Below the pieces are notes generated by a model, which saw only the letters and a list, made by a program, of their open reading frames with translations, did no database searches and was not told where the DNA came from. 64,000 bases of DNA from Lachancea kluyveri NRRL Y-12651 (lineage: Eukaryota > Ascomycota > Saccharomycetes > Saccharomycetales > Saccharomycetaceae): NCBI GenBank assembly GCA_000149225.2, contig CM000691.1:744001-808000 (forward strand), given 5' to 3'. This document shows, in pieces, positions 1 through 9,817 of the stretch; position 1 is the stretch's first letter, and each line of letters starts with the position of its first letter. Position numbers and translations under genes: made by a program.

Positions 1-2813
1 CCAACTTGTTAACAATTCCGAATGAATCCATCAACGATAAAGTTCCCTTATTGTTACACATGTCGATCTCTTTACTCGATCATTACGTCCCCCTCATTCA
101 AGAGAGTGCGGTAAAAATTTTATCTTACTTGATAGTCGGCCTTGCTCCAACTCACAATGCGTCACAGGACACAGTATCACTCATAAAGAACAGATCTGAA
201 TTATGGACATATGATAACTTGATGAAAGATAAAAGTGGCGCTCGTTCTCCTAAAGCAATGGATTTATTGATTAGAAACATAGTATCAATATTTTCTGACT
301 TTAGTTCTTTGCAAGTCGATTGGCAAAGGACAGCTCTGCAGTGGGCTACCACGTGTTCGGTAAGACACATTGCATGTCGCTCCTTCCAAATTTTCAGATC
401 GTTATTAACATTCTTGGATCAGGATATGTTGAGAGATATGTTACATCGACTTTCTAACACAATTTCAGATGAGAATACGGATATTCAAGGGTTTGCAATG
501 CAAATATTAATGACATTGAATGCTATAACAGCTGAATTAGACGCAGCCAAGTTGATTGATTTCCCGCAACTTTTTTGGTCGGTTGTTGCCTGTTTAAACA
601 GCGTTCATGAACAAGAATTTATCGAAGTTTTATCCAGTTTGTTTAAATTTGTATCCAAAATTGACTTAGACTCACCGGACACAGTACAATGCCTGATTGC
701 CACTTTCCCCTCCAATTGGGAAGGTAAGTTTGAAGGTTTACAGCAGATCATTATGGTGGGGCTACGGTCCGCTAACTCGTGGGACATTTCCTTAAGATTT
801 CTTGATAGGTTGAACTTATTCCATGATAGCAAGATAATAGCCAACACAGATTCACGCGTGCTCTTTGCCTTACTTGCAAATTTGCCTAGATTTTTAAATT
901 CTATGGATACAAAAGAATTCGGAACTGAGATTAAGACCGCTTCTGAATCACTGATTGCCCTAGCAAATGCAAACAACCAGCCATCACTATCTAGGCTGGT
1001 CGATTCATTGGCAAACAGTAAATTCCGTTCGAAGAAGGACTTCATGAGTCAAGTTGTCAGTTTCATTTCGAGAACATATTTTCCTGATTACTCCGCACAG
1101 ACTTTAGTGTTTCTCTTAGGTTTGTTATTTAACAAAATTGGATGGGTGAAAGTCCAGACTATGGAAATTTTGAAATATATTGTACCTATGGTGGATCTGT
1201 CAAGACCAGAGTTTACGGGAGTTGGTGCAGACCTGATATCACCATTGTTAAGGCTTCTATTGACTGAGTACGAATCGCAGGCTTTAGAGGTTTTAAACTC
1301 AGTTCAAAATGTTTCAGGTAGCAAGATGGACAAAGATGTCCTAAGAATTAGTATGGGAAACAAAGATGTAAAAAAGGCATACACTAAAATTGCAACCTTA
1401 TTCGGTATTCCTGAAGAAAGCGGTTGGTCAGTTCCCATGCCTGCGATGACTGCCGCTACTACTAGGCATAATGTACATGCAGTTTTTACAACGTGTTCTG
1501 TCAATGTCAGTGGTGAGCAAGTGGAGAAAGAAGTTGAAAAGCTCGATGAAATAGTTGAATTTCACGCTGATGGGGGTTACATGCCAGGATCTACTGAATA
1601 TAATGATAACGTATCAATAATTGAAGATAAGGATGGCTCATTGAGCCATATGTGGGCTGAACTTGACAACCTGGATACTTTTTTTACTAAAGAAGCTACA
1701 GTTCCCAAGCCTGGTTTGGAATCCCAATACACACATCATACTCACACTAACTCTGTAGATACAACAAACACGGATCATACAAACGCATTTGAGTCTGCTC
1801 CGCAGTTGTACGACAAAAAGGTTTCTGTTATCCTAAATAGAAGTTTGGCCAGGACACCCTCGAACGTATCGTTCAAAACAAACTTGGCTGATTCTTTTGG
1901 CACAAGTATGAATGGCGGCCCTTTAGTCATGGAAAATTCTAACATCGTGAATCCTAATAGTTACACAAGGTCTTCCATATACAATTCACAGTCTTCTGAA
2001 AATGGCCAATACGAAGTGATCCCTCAAACACTAAAGTCACCCCAGTCTGTTAAATCGCCCTCGCATAGTGTACTGAGTGCAGTCTCTCCTATGAGAAACA
2101 AAGCTAATGATTCCTCACAGGAGGGTCTGTTCAGATTTGAAGGGTTTTTAAGAACATCACACAGAAACAAGAAAAAGCTTTTGCAACAACAACAGCAACA
2201 GCAACAATTATTGGCTCAAACCATCCAAGAGCAACAGGCTCCCATTTATCAATATGAACACGAAGGGTTTAACACTCCGACGGCCTTAATGAGCCCTTCC
2301 GGGCCTTCCACCCCTTCTAATATTCCACCAAACGCCCCTCAGCCATCATTTGGCTCGAATAAAGAGGCGAGCAAGTCCTCGAAATCCCTTAAGAAGCAAG
2401 CTAACGCAGCACAGAATAGGGGCAAACACCAGAAGCACCACTACCATTTGCCCCATTTTTCGTCAAACCGTTCTCCAGACGGAAAGTCAACACCACCACT
2501 TTCAAGCTCGTCAAATTCTTTTTCACTTCGTTCTGCACCATATCCTCGAACTAACAAATATTTAGGCTCTACACTACCTTCTTCGCCACATGGACAATAT
2601 GATAAAATCAATACATTGCCTTCTCCAAAGACAAGAAGAGGCAGCAAGGGTAGCGCCCTGGAACCTACGAGTTCCCTAGAAAATACTACTCCTGTACAGA
2701 AATTAATGCAAGATAGGAACCCGGAAGACGATTTACTGATAGAGAGACAATTATTGTCGTTGCAGGACGAACTACAAAACCGGTCTGTTAGTGGCGATTC
2801 TCAAATATCATAA
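1..2813 (+). CDS. TAO3: Tao3/Pag1, Furry-family scaffold of the RAM network (3' part)
   Basis: The reading frame is open from the window edge (first full codon at 3), so only about the last 935 residues are present; the S. cerevisiae protein is about 2,380 aa. Tao3 is a Furry/Mor2-type scaffold that brings together Cbk1 and Kic1 kinases in the RAM network, controlling Ace2-dependent cell separation and polarised growth. The first ~480 residues here are alpha-helical, HEAT-like and leucine-rich, as in Furry proteins. The rest is a low-complexity Ser/Pro/Asn-rich tail with a glutamine run near 2176-2210, likely disordered. It is followed by ASG1 in convergent orientation, matching the YIL129C-YIL130W neighbourhood. 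Identity rests on family resemblance plus synteny; the N-terminus cannot be judged. Confidence 0.9.
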   Translation, partial: NLLTIPNESINDKVPLLLHMSISLLDHYVPLIQESAVKILSYLIVGLAPTHNASQDTVSLIKNRSELWTYDNLMKDKSGARSPKAMDLLIRNIVSIFSDFSSLQVDWQRTALQWATTCSVRHIACRSFQIFRSLLTFLDQDMLRDMLHRLSNTISDENTDIQGFAMQILMTLNAITAELDAAKLIDFPQLFWSVVACLNSVHEQEFIEVLSSLFKFVSKIDLDSPDTVQCLIATFPSNWEGKFEGLQQIIMVGLRSANSWDISLRFLDRLNLFHDSKIIANTDSRVLFALLANLPRFLNSMDTKEFGTEIKTASESLIALANANNQPSLSRLVDSLANSKFRSKKDFMSQVVSFISRTYFPDYSAQTLVFLLGLLFNKIGWVKVQTMEILKYIVPMVDLSRPEFTGVGADLISPLLRLLLTEYESQALEVLNSVQNVSGSKMDKDVLRISMGNKDVKKAYTKIATLFGIPEESGWSVPMPAMTAATTRHNVHAVFTTCSVNVSGEQVEKEVEKLDEIVEFHADGGYMPGSTEYNDNVSIIEDKDGSLSHMWAELDNLDTFFTKEATVPKPGLESQYTHHTHTNSVDTTNTDHTNAFESAPQLYDKKVSVILNRSLARTPSNVSFKTNLADSFGTSMNGGPLVMENSNIVNPNSYTRSSIYNSQSSENGQYEVIPQTLKSPQSVKSPSHSVLSAVSPMRNKANDSSQEGLFRFEGFLRTSHRNKKKLLQQQQQQQQLLAQTIQEQQAPIYQYEHEGFNTPTALMSPSGPSTPSNIPPNAPQPSFGSNKEASKSSKSLKKQANAAQNRGKHQKHHYHLPHFSSNRSPDGKSTPPLSSSSNSFSLRSAPYPRTNKYLGSTLPSSPHGQYDKINTLPSPKTRRGSKGSALEPTSSLENTTPVQKLMQDRNPEDDLLIERQLLSLQDELQNRSVSGDSQIS

Positions 2814-3084
2814 TAAGGGGTTGGAGACTGGACTATATTTTTTCATTCACTTAGTAATTCAGAATAGTTTTTTTAGTATATATTGTGAGCTTGATAATTT
2901 TTACTTTCCAACTTCGGTACTTGAATATCGTTATTAAAAATATCTATTAAATTGAGATTACAAAATTAAAAGCAAAGGTAAAGAGAAAAAACAAGAAAAA
3001 GTTAAAAAAAAAAACAAAAAAGACAACGGCATTTTTTAGCAGTTTGTTGTCAACACGGCATCAATTGTTAATGTTGGAGAGCAC

Positions 3085-5556
3085 CTATACCTTTTTAGTG
3101 TCCGGAGCTTCCATAAATTCATCGTTCTGCTGAGACATATAAGGTGGCAAATACCTCCCAAACAACTGAACATCTAGTTGGTCGAAAACACCGGGAACAT
3201 ACGACCCAGTGGCATCTTGTGGTTCTTCTATTGCCGTAGAGGCGGTTTTTGGTAAAGTTTTATCAGGCTCACCCTTAACAGTCGGTGTAGCAAGACTTTC
3301 ACTGTCGATATTTGAAAACGCGATGCCCGATGTACTTACTCCTGAGGATGAAGCCTCCCGGTTATAATTACCAATCAAAGCGCCACTTTTATCCTCGAGG
3401 GCAACACCTATAGTATCATCAATTTGGAAATACTTGTCTGGAGGAGAATCACTTTTCGGCAAAAAGTCTGTGTTAGACAATATGTTTGACGTATTAGTAG
3501 TATTCGCCGTATTGACACCTGTAATAGTTATTGCAGGCTGCATAAAAAACTCTTGGGGGTTTTCGAACATGGCATTAGGTTCTAAGGTTGTGAAATTGTT
3601 AACAGAGTACGGATTTGGTGAATTAATAGCATCAAAACCAGAATCAGCAGTTTCCTTTATGTCAGGGGTGGCATCTTCTTTGACACTTAGAGAGTCCACA
3701 GTACTAGTAGTCTGTGGCTGTGATTGAGGTTTTCTCAATTGTTCAGACGTCAACTTGATGGTCCTAGAATTTAAACGTTCGAATAACTGGTTCAAAATGT
3801 TGTAAGTTCTATTTGCTGCCATACTAGCGTCCTTTAGTTGCAATAGTACTTTTTTCCCAAGTTCTGTATCTTTGACCACTTGTTCATATTCCCTCGAGGA
3901 TTCTTCATCGGTTGGTGTCACTTCATGAATATAAAAAATCATCCCGGCCACCGAAAAGAAAATTGTATAAATACTGAACCAGTAAGAGCCCGTCAGCATT
4001 TTCTTTTCGATCATCTCTTGGGCCAGTGTTACTACAGTCCTAGCAACAGAAATGCAGTTCTTCGCACGCTGAATCGACAAAGGATCACGTCGAGGAGCAG
4101 TACGAGATAAATAATGGATAAACGGTCTGTACAGTACAATCTGTACTTGCAAAAAGGATAAGTGTAGCAACCTGTTTGCTTTGTAGAATTTTGGAGGAAC
4201 ATCTTCCAGGCCTGGTATCAATTCGGGTGGTAGCTGGTTTAACCACTGCCTCAGTTTTAATTCCAAATTGGTGACAACTTCGTGAGAAATTAAATTATTA
4301 GTTTTTTTGATCGGGTATAGCTCTGAAACAATATTATCCAAAATCATTATCAGTTTAGTGTGTTGGTTGGCAATTCCTGCTGAAGATAACTCGTCACCTT
4401 GCCTTTCCGGATATATACCGTCCTCGGTAATGTACTCGTCATCAATTTCCAATGGGAAAGATTGATCAAAGTCACGCTGTGATATTGCCCTTGGTAAGCC
4501 CAACATAGTGTTTAAATAGATGTCCATCTTGTAAATTGTAAAGAAGAGTCTCTTTCTCATTTCTATCTCAATGGGTGTGAATCCTGGTGCCCCCATAGTT
4601 AAGTTTCTGTGCAAACCTTCTCTCAATGCACTACGCATTGCCACCCCAATATAAGCGTAGCAGGTAGACAGCCTGGCAGAGCACTGTAAAAAAATGAAAA
4701 GCATAACGATTGTCTGAATGGAGTTCAAATCACGCGCATTTGTGATGTCTATCAATTTTCTGGCGGCGATAAAATACTTGTAGCCCTCATCTTTCAGGAA
4801 CTGATCTGGTTGACTGTCTTCATTAGCGATATCGTTACTGTCCATCATACTTTTGGAGAATAATGCACCAACAGCCATAACCGCGTAGCATAGAGGCAGA
4901 AAGTTCATTTGTTCATCCGTATAGTTCTGTGGATCAGTTTCATACAGTTGATCAAGGTTTTTGATGAAGCTCGGTCTATGGTAGAACCTGAAAAGAACAC
5001 AACAATGCTGCCAGGTGTTTTTGATGAAACGTAGAGCTATATGTTTGGGTGGCAAAAGTATCTTGATTTCTCTTCCCTCGTTTGATTGAATAGAGCCATC
5101 TACATTTTCTATAGCCTCTGCGGCGCTCGAGACATCTGGAGTCGATGTGGTAGTGACAGTGGTAGCAGCAGCTTCGCCGTTATGCGAGATCAAGTTATAT
5201 TCCGTGACAGTGTCTTTCAAATGATGGTTATCTCTATTAAAATTATGATAAATCTGGGTAAACGTTTGAACATCCAATGAGTCTATATCAGGCAACCCGG
5301 GAAACACTTCTTGAAATAAAGTTCTGTACTTGGATATGGTGGCTTGTAGCTGTTTAGCGGTTTTTGCTGGCTTACGAACAGTAATTGTCTGTGGAGCACA
5401 GCTGCCACCTCTCTTCGTTGGCTGATTATAAGTACATTCATAAGAATATACGGTGCAGTGGATGCAGGGTTGTTGACCATCACATTTGACCTTTTTTTTG
5501 CGACACTCGTCGCAGGCCCTAGTAACTCTTCTCCTCTTACTTTGGGGCTCGGACAT
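3085..5556 (-). CDS. ASG1: Asg1, Zn2Cys6 transcription factor
   Basis: 823 aa (S. cerevisiae Asg1 about 964 aa). The N-terminus carries a Zn2Cys6 binuclear cluster at residues ~15-42 (CDECRKKKVKCD then CIHC and YECTY), preceded by the basic KRRRVTRA stretch. A fungal-specific transcription factor middle region spans ~165-600 (blocks such as HRPSFI, ARKLIDITNARDLNSIQ, MRSALREG, RPFIHYLSR). The C-terminus is Ser/Thr/Asn-rich and ends in a conserved GVFDQLDVQLFGRYLPP block. The tail is shorter than in S. cerevisiae because the long Asn tract is missing. Asg1 is a nuclear activator linked to stress response and fatty-acid use. It is divergent from the forkhead gene, sharing a ~495 bp promoter region. 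Confidence 0.95.
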   Translation of the reverse strand: MSEPQSKRRRVTRACDECRKKKVKCDGQQPCIHCTVYSYECTYNQPTKRGGSCAPQTITVRKPAKTAKQLQATISKYRTLFQEVFPGLPDIDSLDVQTFTQIYHNFNRDNHHLKDTVTEYNLISHNGEAAATTVTTTSTPDVSSAAEAIENVDGSIQSNEGREIKILLPPKHIALRFIKNTWQHCCVLFRFYHRPSFIKNLDQLYETDPQNYTDEQMNFLPLCYAVMAVGALFSKSMMDSNDIANEDSQPDQFLKDEGYKYFIAARKLIDITNARDLNSIQTIVMLFIFLQCSARLSTCYAYIGVAMRSALREGLHRNLTMGAPGFTPIEIEMRKRLFFTIYKMDIYLNTMLGLPRAISQRDFDQSFPLEIDDEYITEDGIYPERQGDELSSAGIANQHTKLIMILDNIVSELYPIKKTNNLISHEVVTNLELKLRQWLNQLPPELIPGLEDVPPKFYKANRLLHLSFLQVQIVLYRPFIHYLSRTAPRRDPLSIQRAKNCISVARTVVTLAQEMIEKKMLTGSYWFSIYTIFFSVAGMIFYIHEVTPTDEESSREYEQVVKDTELGKKVLLQLKDASMAANRTYNILNQLFERLNSRTIKLTSEQLRKPQSQPQTTSTVDSLSVKEDATPDIKETADSGFDAINSPNPYSVNNFTTLEPNAMFENPQEFFMQPAITITGVNTANTTNTSNILSNTDFLPKSDSPPDKYFQIDDTIGVALEDKSGALIGNYNREASSSGVSTSGIAFSNIDSESLATPTVKGEPDKTLPKTASTAIEEPQDATGSYVPGVFDQLDVQLFGRYLPPYMSQQNDEFMEAPDTKKV

Positions 5557-6051
5557 GTATTAACAGGCTTCTGTATCTGCTTAACTCAATATTGTGGAAC
5601 AGTGAATGGTTAACGGGAAAGAAGATTCAAGTACGATAGAAATGATGAGGGATTTTGCATCCAAAAGCTGATATAATCTTTTTACGGGAGAATAACCCGC
5701 ATTTATAGTCACCAATTTATTCCGATTAATATTTCCAGAATAGTCCAAAGCGGATTTATACCATCGTACGAAATATTACATAATCAATGATGCATACATA
5801 TCACATATAACGTAAAGTATTTCAATATCACGTGATTCAACGCGTATGTAGTGATCGTAGTCTTGTTTACCAACAAACAAATCGTCAATAGATATTGTTT
5901 ACCTTAGGGACGATGAGTGTCCCCTGTAGAGGGAATTGAAAGCAAATAGGAAAAAAAAACAAAAAAAAAACCAAAACAAAGCAAGGGCATAATCAAAACA
6001 AAAAGAGCCATCTCATCTAACCGTATTTTACTACTACTATTAGGTTTACAA
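5557..6051. promoter_or_regulatory. Divergent ASG1/FKH promoter region
   Basis: 495 bp between two divergent starts. It holds a palindromic TCACGTGA at 5828-5835 (Cbf1/bHLH-type E-box) and an ACGCGT at 5840-5845 (MCB, bound by Mbp1/Swi6 in related yeasts), only a few bases apart. An A-rich tract lies at ~5950-5975, close to the FKH start. G1/S control of the forkhead gene through the MCB is an inference; motif matches this short can occur by chance. Confidence 0.45.
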
Positions 6052-8289
6052 ATGAGTACAACGAAAAGAGAATACGTTGGTACGGCCACTCCTCAGCAGC
6101 AGCAAGTATGTATAATTTTTCTTTGTTAGCGCTCCTTTCTCCCTGTTAAAAATTTTCAAATTATAAGCAGCAGCCAAAATGCAACAGGGAGAAGCTTAAG
6201 GTTGTAAACAGTTCTTTATTGACTAACTCTATTATATTTTATGCAGGATCTCATAAATGCTGTTATCTCCGTTTTAGGTTCGCCGGATCAGCCCACTACT
6301 GTGGCCAGTGTTTATTCAAACGATAGAAACATGGCAACTGAAGTTCAGGCTTATGCTAAGATTGCTGGTAGGGATTGGACTTTTTACGTCAAGCACTTGA
6401 CTGTAACAATTGGCAGAAGCACTGATCCAAAAGACCAGGCCGTTGACATTGACTTGGGTCCTGCTAAAGTTGTCTCTAGACAGCATGCCACCATCAAATA
6501 TAATCTGACTGATGGCGTCTGGGAATTGAGAGTTCAGGGTCGCAATGGTGCCAAAGTAGATTTTTTAAACAGAATATTCTCGGGGCCACAAGCGCAACCG
6601 GTGCCACTGAGTTCGGGTACGATTTTGGATATTGGTGGTACGCAGATGATGTTTATCCTACCTGATCAGGGCCCTTTCTTGGACCATACTGCCTTGAACC
6701 ACCTGGCTACCAAACTAAATGCTGTATACGGAAGTACGACCACGAATCCGCTAATTCAGGATGTTTTAAAGGGTGTACAGCAGAAAAATGCGGTCAAGGC
6801 TTTTAAAATGTATAATTCTTATGACAACACGTCGGCCACGCCTGTCCACGGCTTGAACCCTTACAGTCAACAACGGCAGCACCAGCAGATAGGTGGCAAT
6901 AACATCGGTGGATCTATGGCTTCGAGAGAACACAATACTCCCTCACTATATGGCACCATAATAGATCCTGGTTTCCCCTCTTCAAATGATATTGCATCTG
7001 ATTTGTCCCGCGATGAAAATCGGAATGTCAAACCACCATATTCATATGCGACTATGATTACACAAGCTATTCTATCCAATCCAGAAGGTGTGTTATCGCT
7101 AGCCGATATTTATAAATACATTTCCTCAAACTATGCCTACTACCGTTATGCGAAAACTGGCTGGCAGAATTCCATTAGGCATAATCTTTCTTTAAACAAA
7201 GCTTTTGAAAAAGTACCTCGTAAACCGAATGAACCAGGTAAGGGTATGAAGTGGAGGATCAGTGAGGACTACCAACGTGATTTTTTAGAAAAATGGTCCT
7301 CAGGAAAAATCACCAAGGTTAGAAGGGGTTCTAGTGTTGCAAGGCAGTTACAACTCCATATGTCTAAATTTAATAGTTTACCGCTGCAAAGAAGCTATAC
7401 TGCTCCGTTGCAGGCGCAGCCTCAACCGGCGATAAAGTTCAACAACTTAGAACCACCACATCAAGCATTACAGGAAGAACAACAAAGTAATTCGCATCAA
7501 CAAGATCAATCCTATCTTCAACAAGATCAATCCCATCTTCAACAAGAGCAGCAAAATCCTCCGATACAACCCCCAGCCAGCGTCCCCTCACGTCAACAAC
7601 AGCAACAGCAACAAGAACAAGAACAAGAACCAGAACAGGAGCAACAGGAGCAACAAGAGCAACAAGAGCAACAGCAACAGCAGCAACTACCACCACAGTT
7701 ACCACCGCCAAATATGACACAAACTCATGGTACGTCTCGCAGCACTACCTTGCCAAGCATTACAACCACGACCACGACTTCAACATCCAATCACTTGTCT
7801 CCATCCAATGTTACTTTGTTACACTCGCCAACCAAGGCATTTCATATTAGTGCAGTAGAAGCATACACTCCTGAGCGTGGGAGCGCACACGCCAATAAAT
7901 CACCAAATAATGGGCAAAATCCCACTAACATACCAGATACAAAATCGCTGACAAGTAGAAATAACGGCAATAGCACTGCGCAAAGTTCCCCCGGAGTCTG
8001 GAACTTACTACAGTTTAGCTCGGTAAATAACACACCAGCTACTACTAGACCCGACAAGAGATCAAATTCAAATGAATACATCCAAGACTCTTCAGCACAA
8101 TATCAGCAAACAAGCCAGGAGCAGCCACCTCCAACTTTACAAATTAAAGCCAAGGAAAACGATAATAATGTCTCTATTAATCGAAGTGAGGAGATGGTTT
8201 CATCTCCAATCAAAAAAACTGACAGTGTTAGTAAAGAGTTCATACTGGACAAGGATGGTGCAAGAATCAGTGTTGTCAAAGACGATTAG
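6052..8289 (+). CDS. FKH1: Forkhead transcription factor, single ortholog of Fkh1/Fkh2, spliced
   Basis: Join 6052-6105 and 6247-8289, 698 aa. Exon 1 starts at ATG 6052 and encodes 18 residues ending PQQQQ; splicing joins it in frame to DLINAVISVLG, matching the N-terminal block seen in both yeast Fkh proteins. An FHA domain (IGRS, DLGPAKVVSRQHA, GRNGAK) lies at ~60-125 and the forkhead domain (KPPYSYATMITQAIL, WQNSIRHNLSLNKAF) at ~277-365. The long C-terminus is Gln/Glu-rich with many SP/TP sites, more like Fkh2 than the short Fkh1. Fkh proteins drive G2/M (CLB2-cluster) transcription with Mcm1/Ndd1 and time replication origins. One gene stands where S. cerevisiae has two (IX and XIV). The symbol is by position; FKH2 is equally apt. 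Confidence 0.93.
6106..6246 (+). other. Spliceosomal intron in the FKH gene
   Basis: 141 nt. Donor GTATGT at 6106, near-consensus branch point GACTAAC at 6221-6227 and acceptor TATGCAG ending at 6246. Without splicing, the exon 2 frame would start at the ATG inside the acceptor (6241) and lose the N-terminal Q-rich peptide. Both flanking exons keep frame. I recall both S. cerevisiae FKH genes as intronless. Confidence 0.85.
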
Positions 8290-8712
8290 GTATTCGTAAC
8301 CATTTTTCTTTTTTGTTTTGCAAGGCTTCAATGTTCTTTTCACCAAAAATACGCCTGCTCCCTACTATGAATCCTTTGGCTTAATTAGAAGTGCCAAGTA
8401 ACCACCAGTCTAGTATAGAAGTTACTACTTTTTTTCGTGTTTCATATGCTCTCTTTTTCCTTTTTTGGTACTTTTCTTCGTATACAGTTCTTGCAATTTA
8501 GTTCATTCTTTTCCTTATATAGATATTACCGATTGTTTATCTTTAGGTACATGTGCTCTTTCTGTGCGTCGTTGACAACCTTTTCGTTCCTGAGTTTTGA
8601 ATTTCGCGTTGCTAGCAGTCAGCAAGCCAAATAATTACTTCGGTAGTCATCGTAAAACAAGGAAACAGACCTCGAACCAAAGAGACATAGACGGAAGCAT
8701 AATGCCCAGATA
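8290..8712. promoter_or_regulatory. FKH 3' region and CSM2 promoter
   Basis: 423 bp of pyrimidine-rich sequence. The only structured point is a three-codon upstream ORF, ATG at 8702 to TAA at 8711-8713, whose stop overlaps the CSM2 start as TAATG. No clear TATA box or MCB was seen. Confidence 0.35.
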
Positions 8713-9327
8713 ATGGCTTTAGAGAAATTGAAGTTGCTGACGGTTTGGCAATGTCCACATTCAGCACTGCTCGCAGAGCTTACATCCCAGTTTTTAACGT
8801 CAAATATTGACAGTACGATTAAACAGTTGTATTTTGTAGACTCTACAGATGGGTTTCCATTACAAGAATTCCAGGATTTACTGCCACCGCAAGACAATCA
8901 ACAAATTTATGATAATGTCAGAATAATGACATGTTTGGAAATGGATGAACTTAAGATAATATTGGGCAAACTGATTCAAACAGTGAATTTGTCAAGGATT
9001 GCTTGTAGAAAAAACAAAGTAGCTTGCAAATCGAGTGTACTGGTGGTGATAAATGGGCTAGACGTAATTTTTCGAAACAGCATGATCAAGAATACACAAA
9101 CAGCACACTCTTTGTTAAATGAACTACTACTACGTTTAAGAATGATTGCTAACGATGAAGATGGAAGAGATTTTAAAACCTTGCTGGTTTTTCCCAAGCG
9201 TGAACTAAACAGCATTTTAGATAGCACTGGTGGTCGGCCAATCAAGAAACCGAGAACCGCTGTGTATATCAGTGGTAACTCAATTGGTGAATATGTAGCC
9301 AAGTTCTACGCAGACCAAGTTATGTAG
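8713..9327 (+). CDS. CSM2: Csm2, Shu complex subunit
   Basis: 204 aa (S. cerevisiae 213 aa). Csm2 is a Rad51-paralog-like subunit of the Shu complex (Shu1, Shu2, Psy3, Csm2), which promotes Rad51 filament assembly in error-free damage bypass. It is a fast-evolving family without a strong catalytic motif. The N-terminal LKLLTVWQCP block and the DxxDGFPLQEFQDLLPP segment resemble the yeast protein, and position beside FKH and RPL16 on the expected strand matches YIL132C. No Walker motifs are visible, as in other Csm2 proteins. A tiny upstream ORF ends in TAATG on its start codon. Confidence 0.85.
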   Translation: MALEKLKLLTVWQCPHSALLAELTSQFLTSNIDSTIKQLYFVDSTDGFPLQEFQDLLPPQDNQQIYDNVRIMTCLEMDELKIILGKLIQTVNLSRIACRKNKVACKSSVLVVINGLDVIFRNSMIKNTQTAHSLLNELLLRLRMIANDEDGRDFKTLLVFPKRELNSILDSTGGRPIKKPRTAVYISGNSIGEYVAKFYADQVM

Positions 9328-9817
9328 GGCAGTAAGAATAGGGCATATGCTTACAATCTATGACTTTTACATCCATACATTATATAAATTTCTCTTATAA
9401 GTAACCCATACACCGAGATTATTTTCAGTGAACCTCCATAGGTTTTTTGTCGCGTGGATGTTTCTACGCGAACGACACATTCTGGGCGTGCGACCACTGC
9501 TGACTCGTTTTACACGGAGAGGGCCGTTGGCGTCGTATGCTTCCCAACCTGCGTAGGCTGAGCCCAGCACTCCTGCCGAATCAGCCTAGCTTGCTCAGGC
9601 TTCTCTCCCCTGGAGCCACACGGTCCTGCCCAGAACCCTCCAGCTACGCTGTGGAACCCCTCCAGCTTACACTCCAACCTCGATGCCTGTAGTCTCACCG
9701 GTTACTCCCGCTCGAGTCCTCTGATGGAAAAAAAATAACGAATCCATTAAACATATACAGTGTTGTACTTGATATAATTTTACTTTCATATACCAAGATA
9801 AAACACAACCAAATAAG
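9328..9817. promoter_or_regulatory. RPL16 promoter region with Rap1-like sites and a GC-rich island
   Basis: Two Rap1-like sites in the same orientation lie at 9369-9381 (ACATCCATACATT) and 9403-9414 (AACCCATACACC), about 400-450 bp upstream of the ATG. Such paired sites are typical of yeast ribosomal protein genes. Between them and the gene, about 9430-9725 is a visibly GC-rich block with several inverted repeats (for example TAGGCTGA 9554-9561 with TCAGCCTA 9581-9588). The last ~90 bp before the ATG is AT-rich again. No long T-rich stretch, usual downstream of Rap1 sites, is seen in the island. Confidence 0.55.

Noticed and set aside
9367-9698. Two overlapping minus-strand ORFs (62 and 67 aa) in the RPL16 upstream island
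   Set aside because: Composition follows the GC-rich DNA, no family resemblance, no promoter; kept only as part of the unexplained island.
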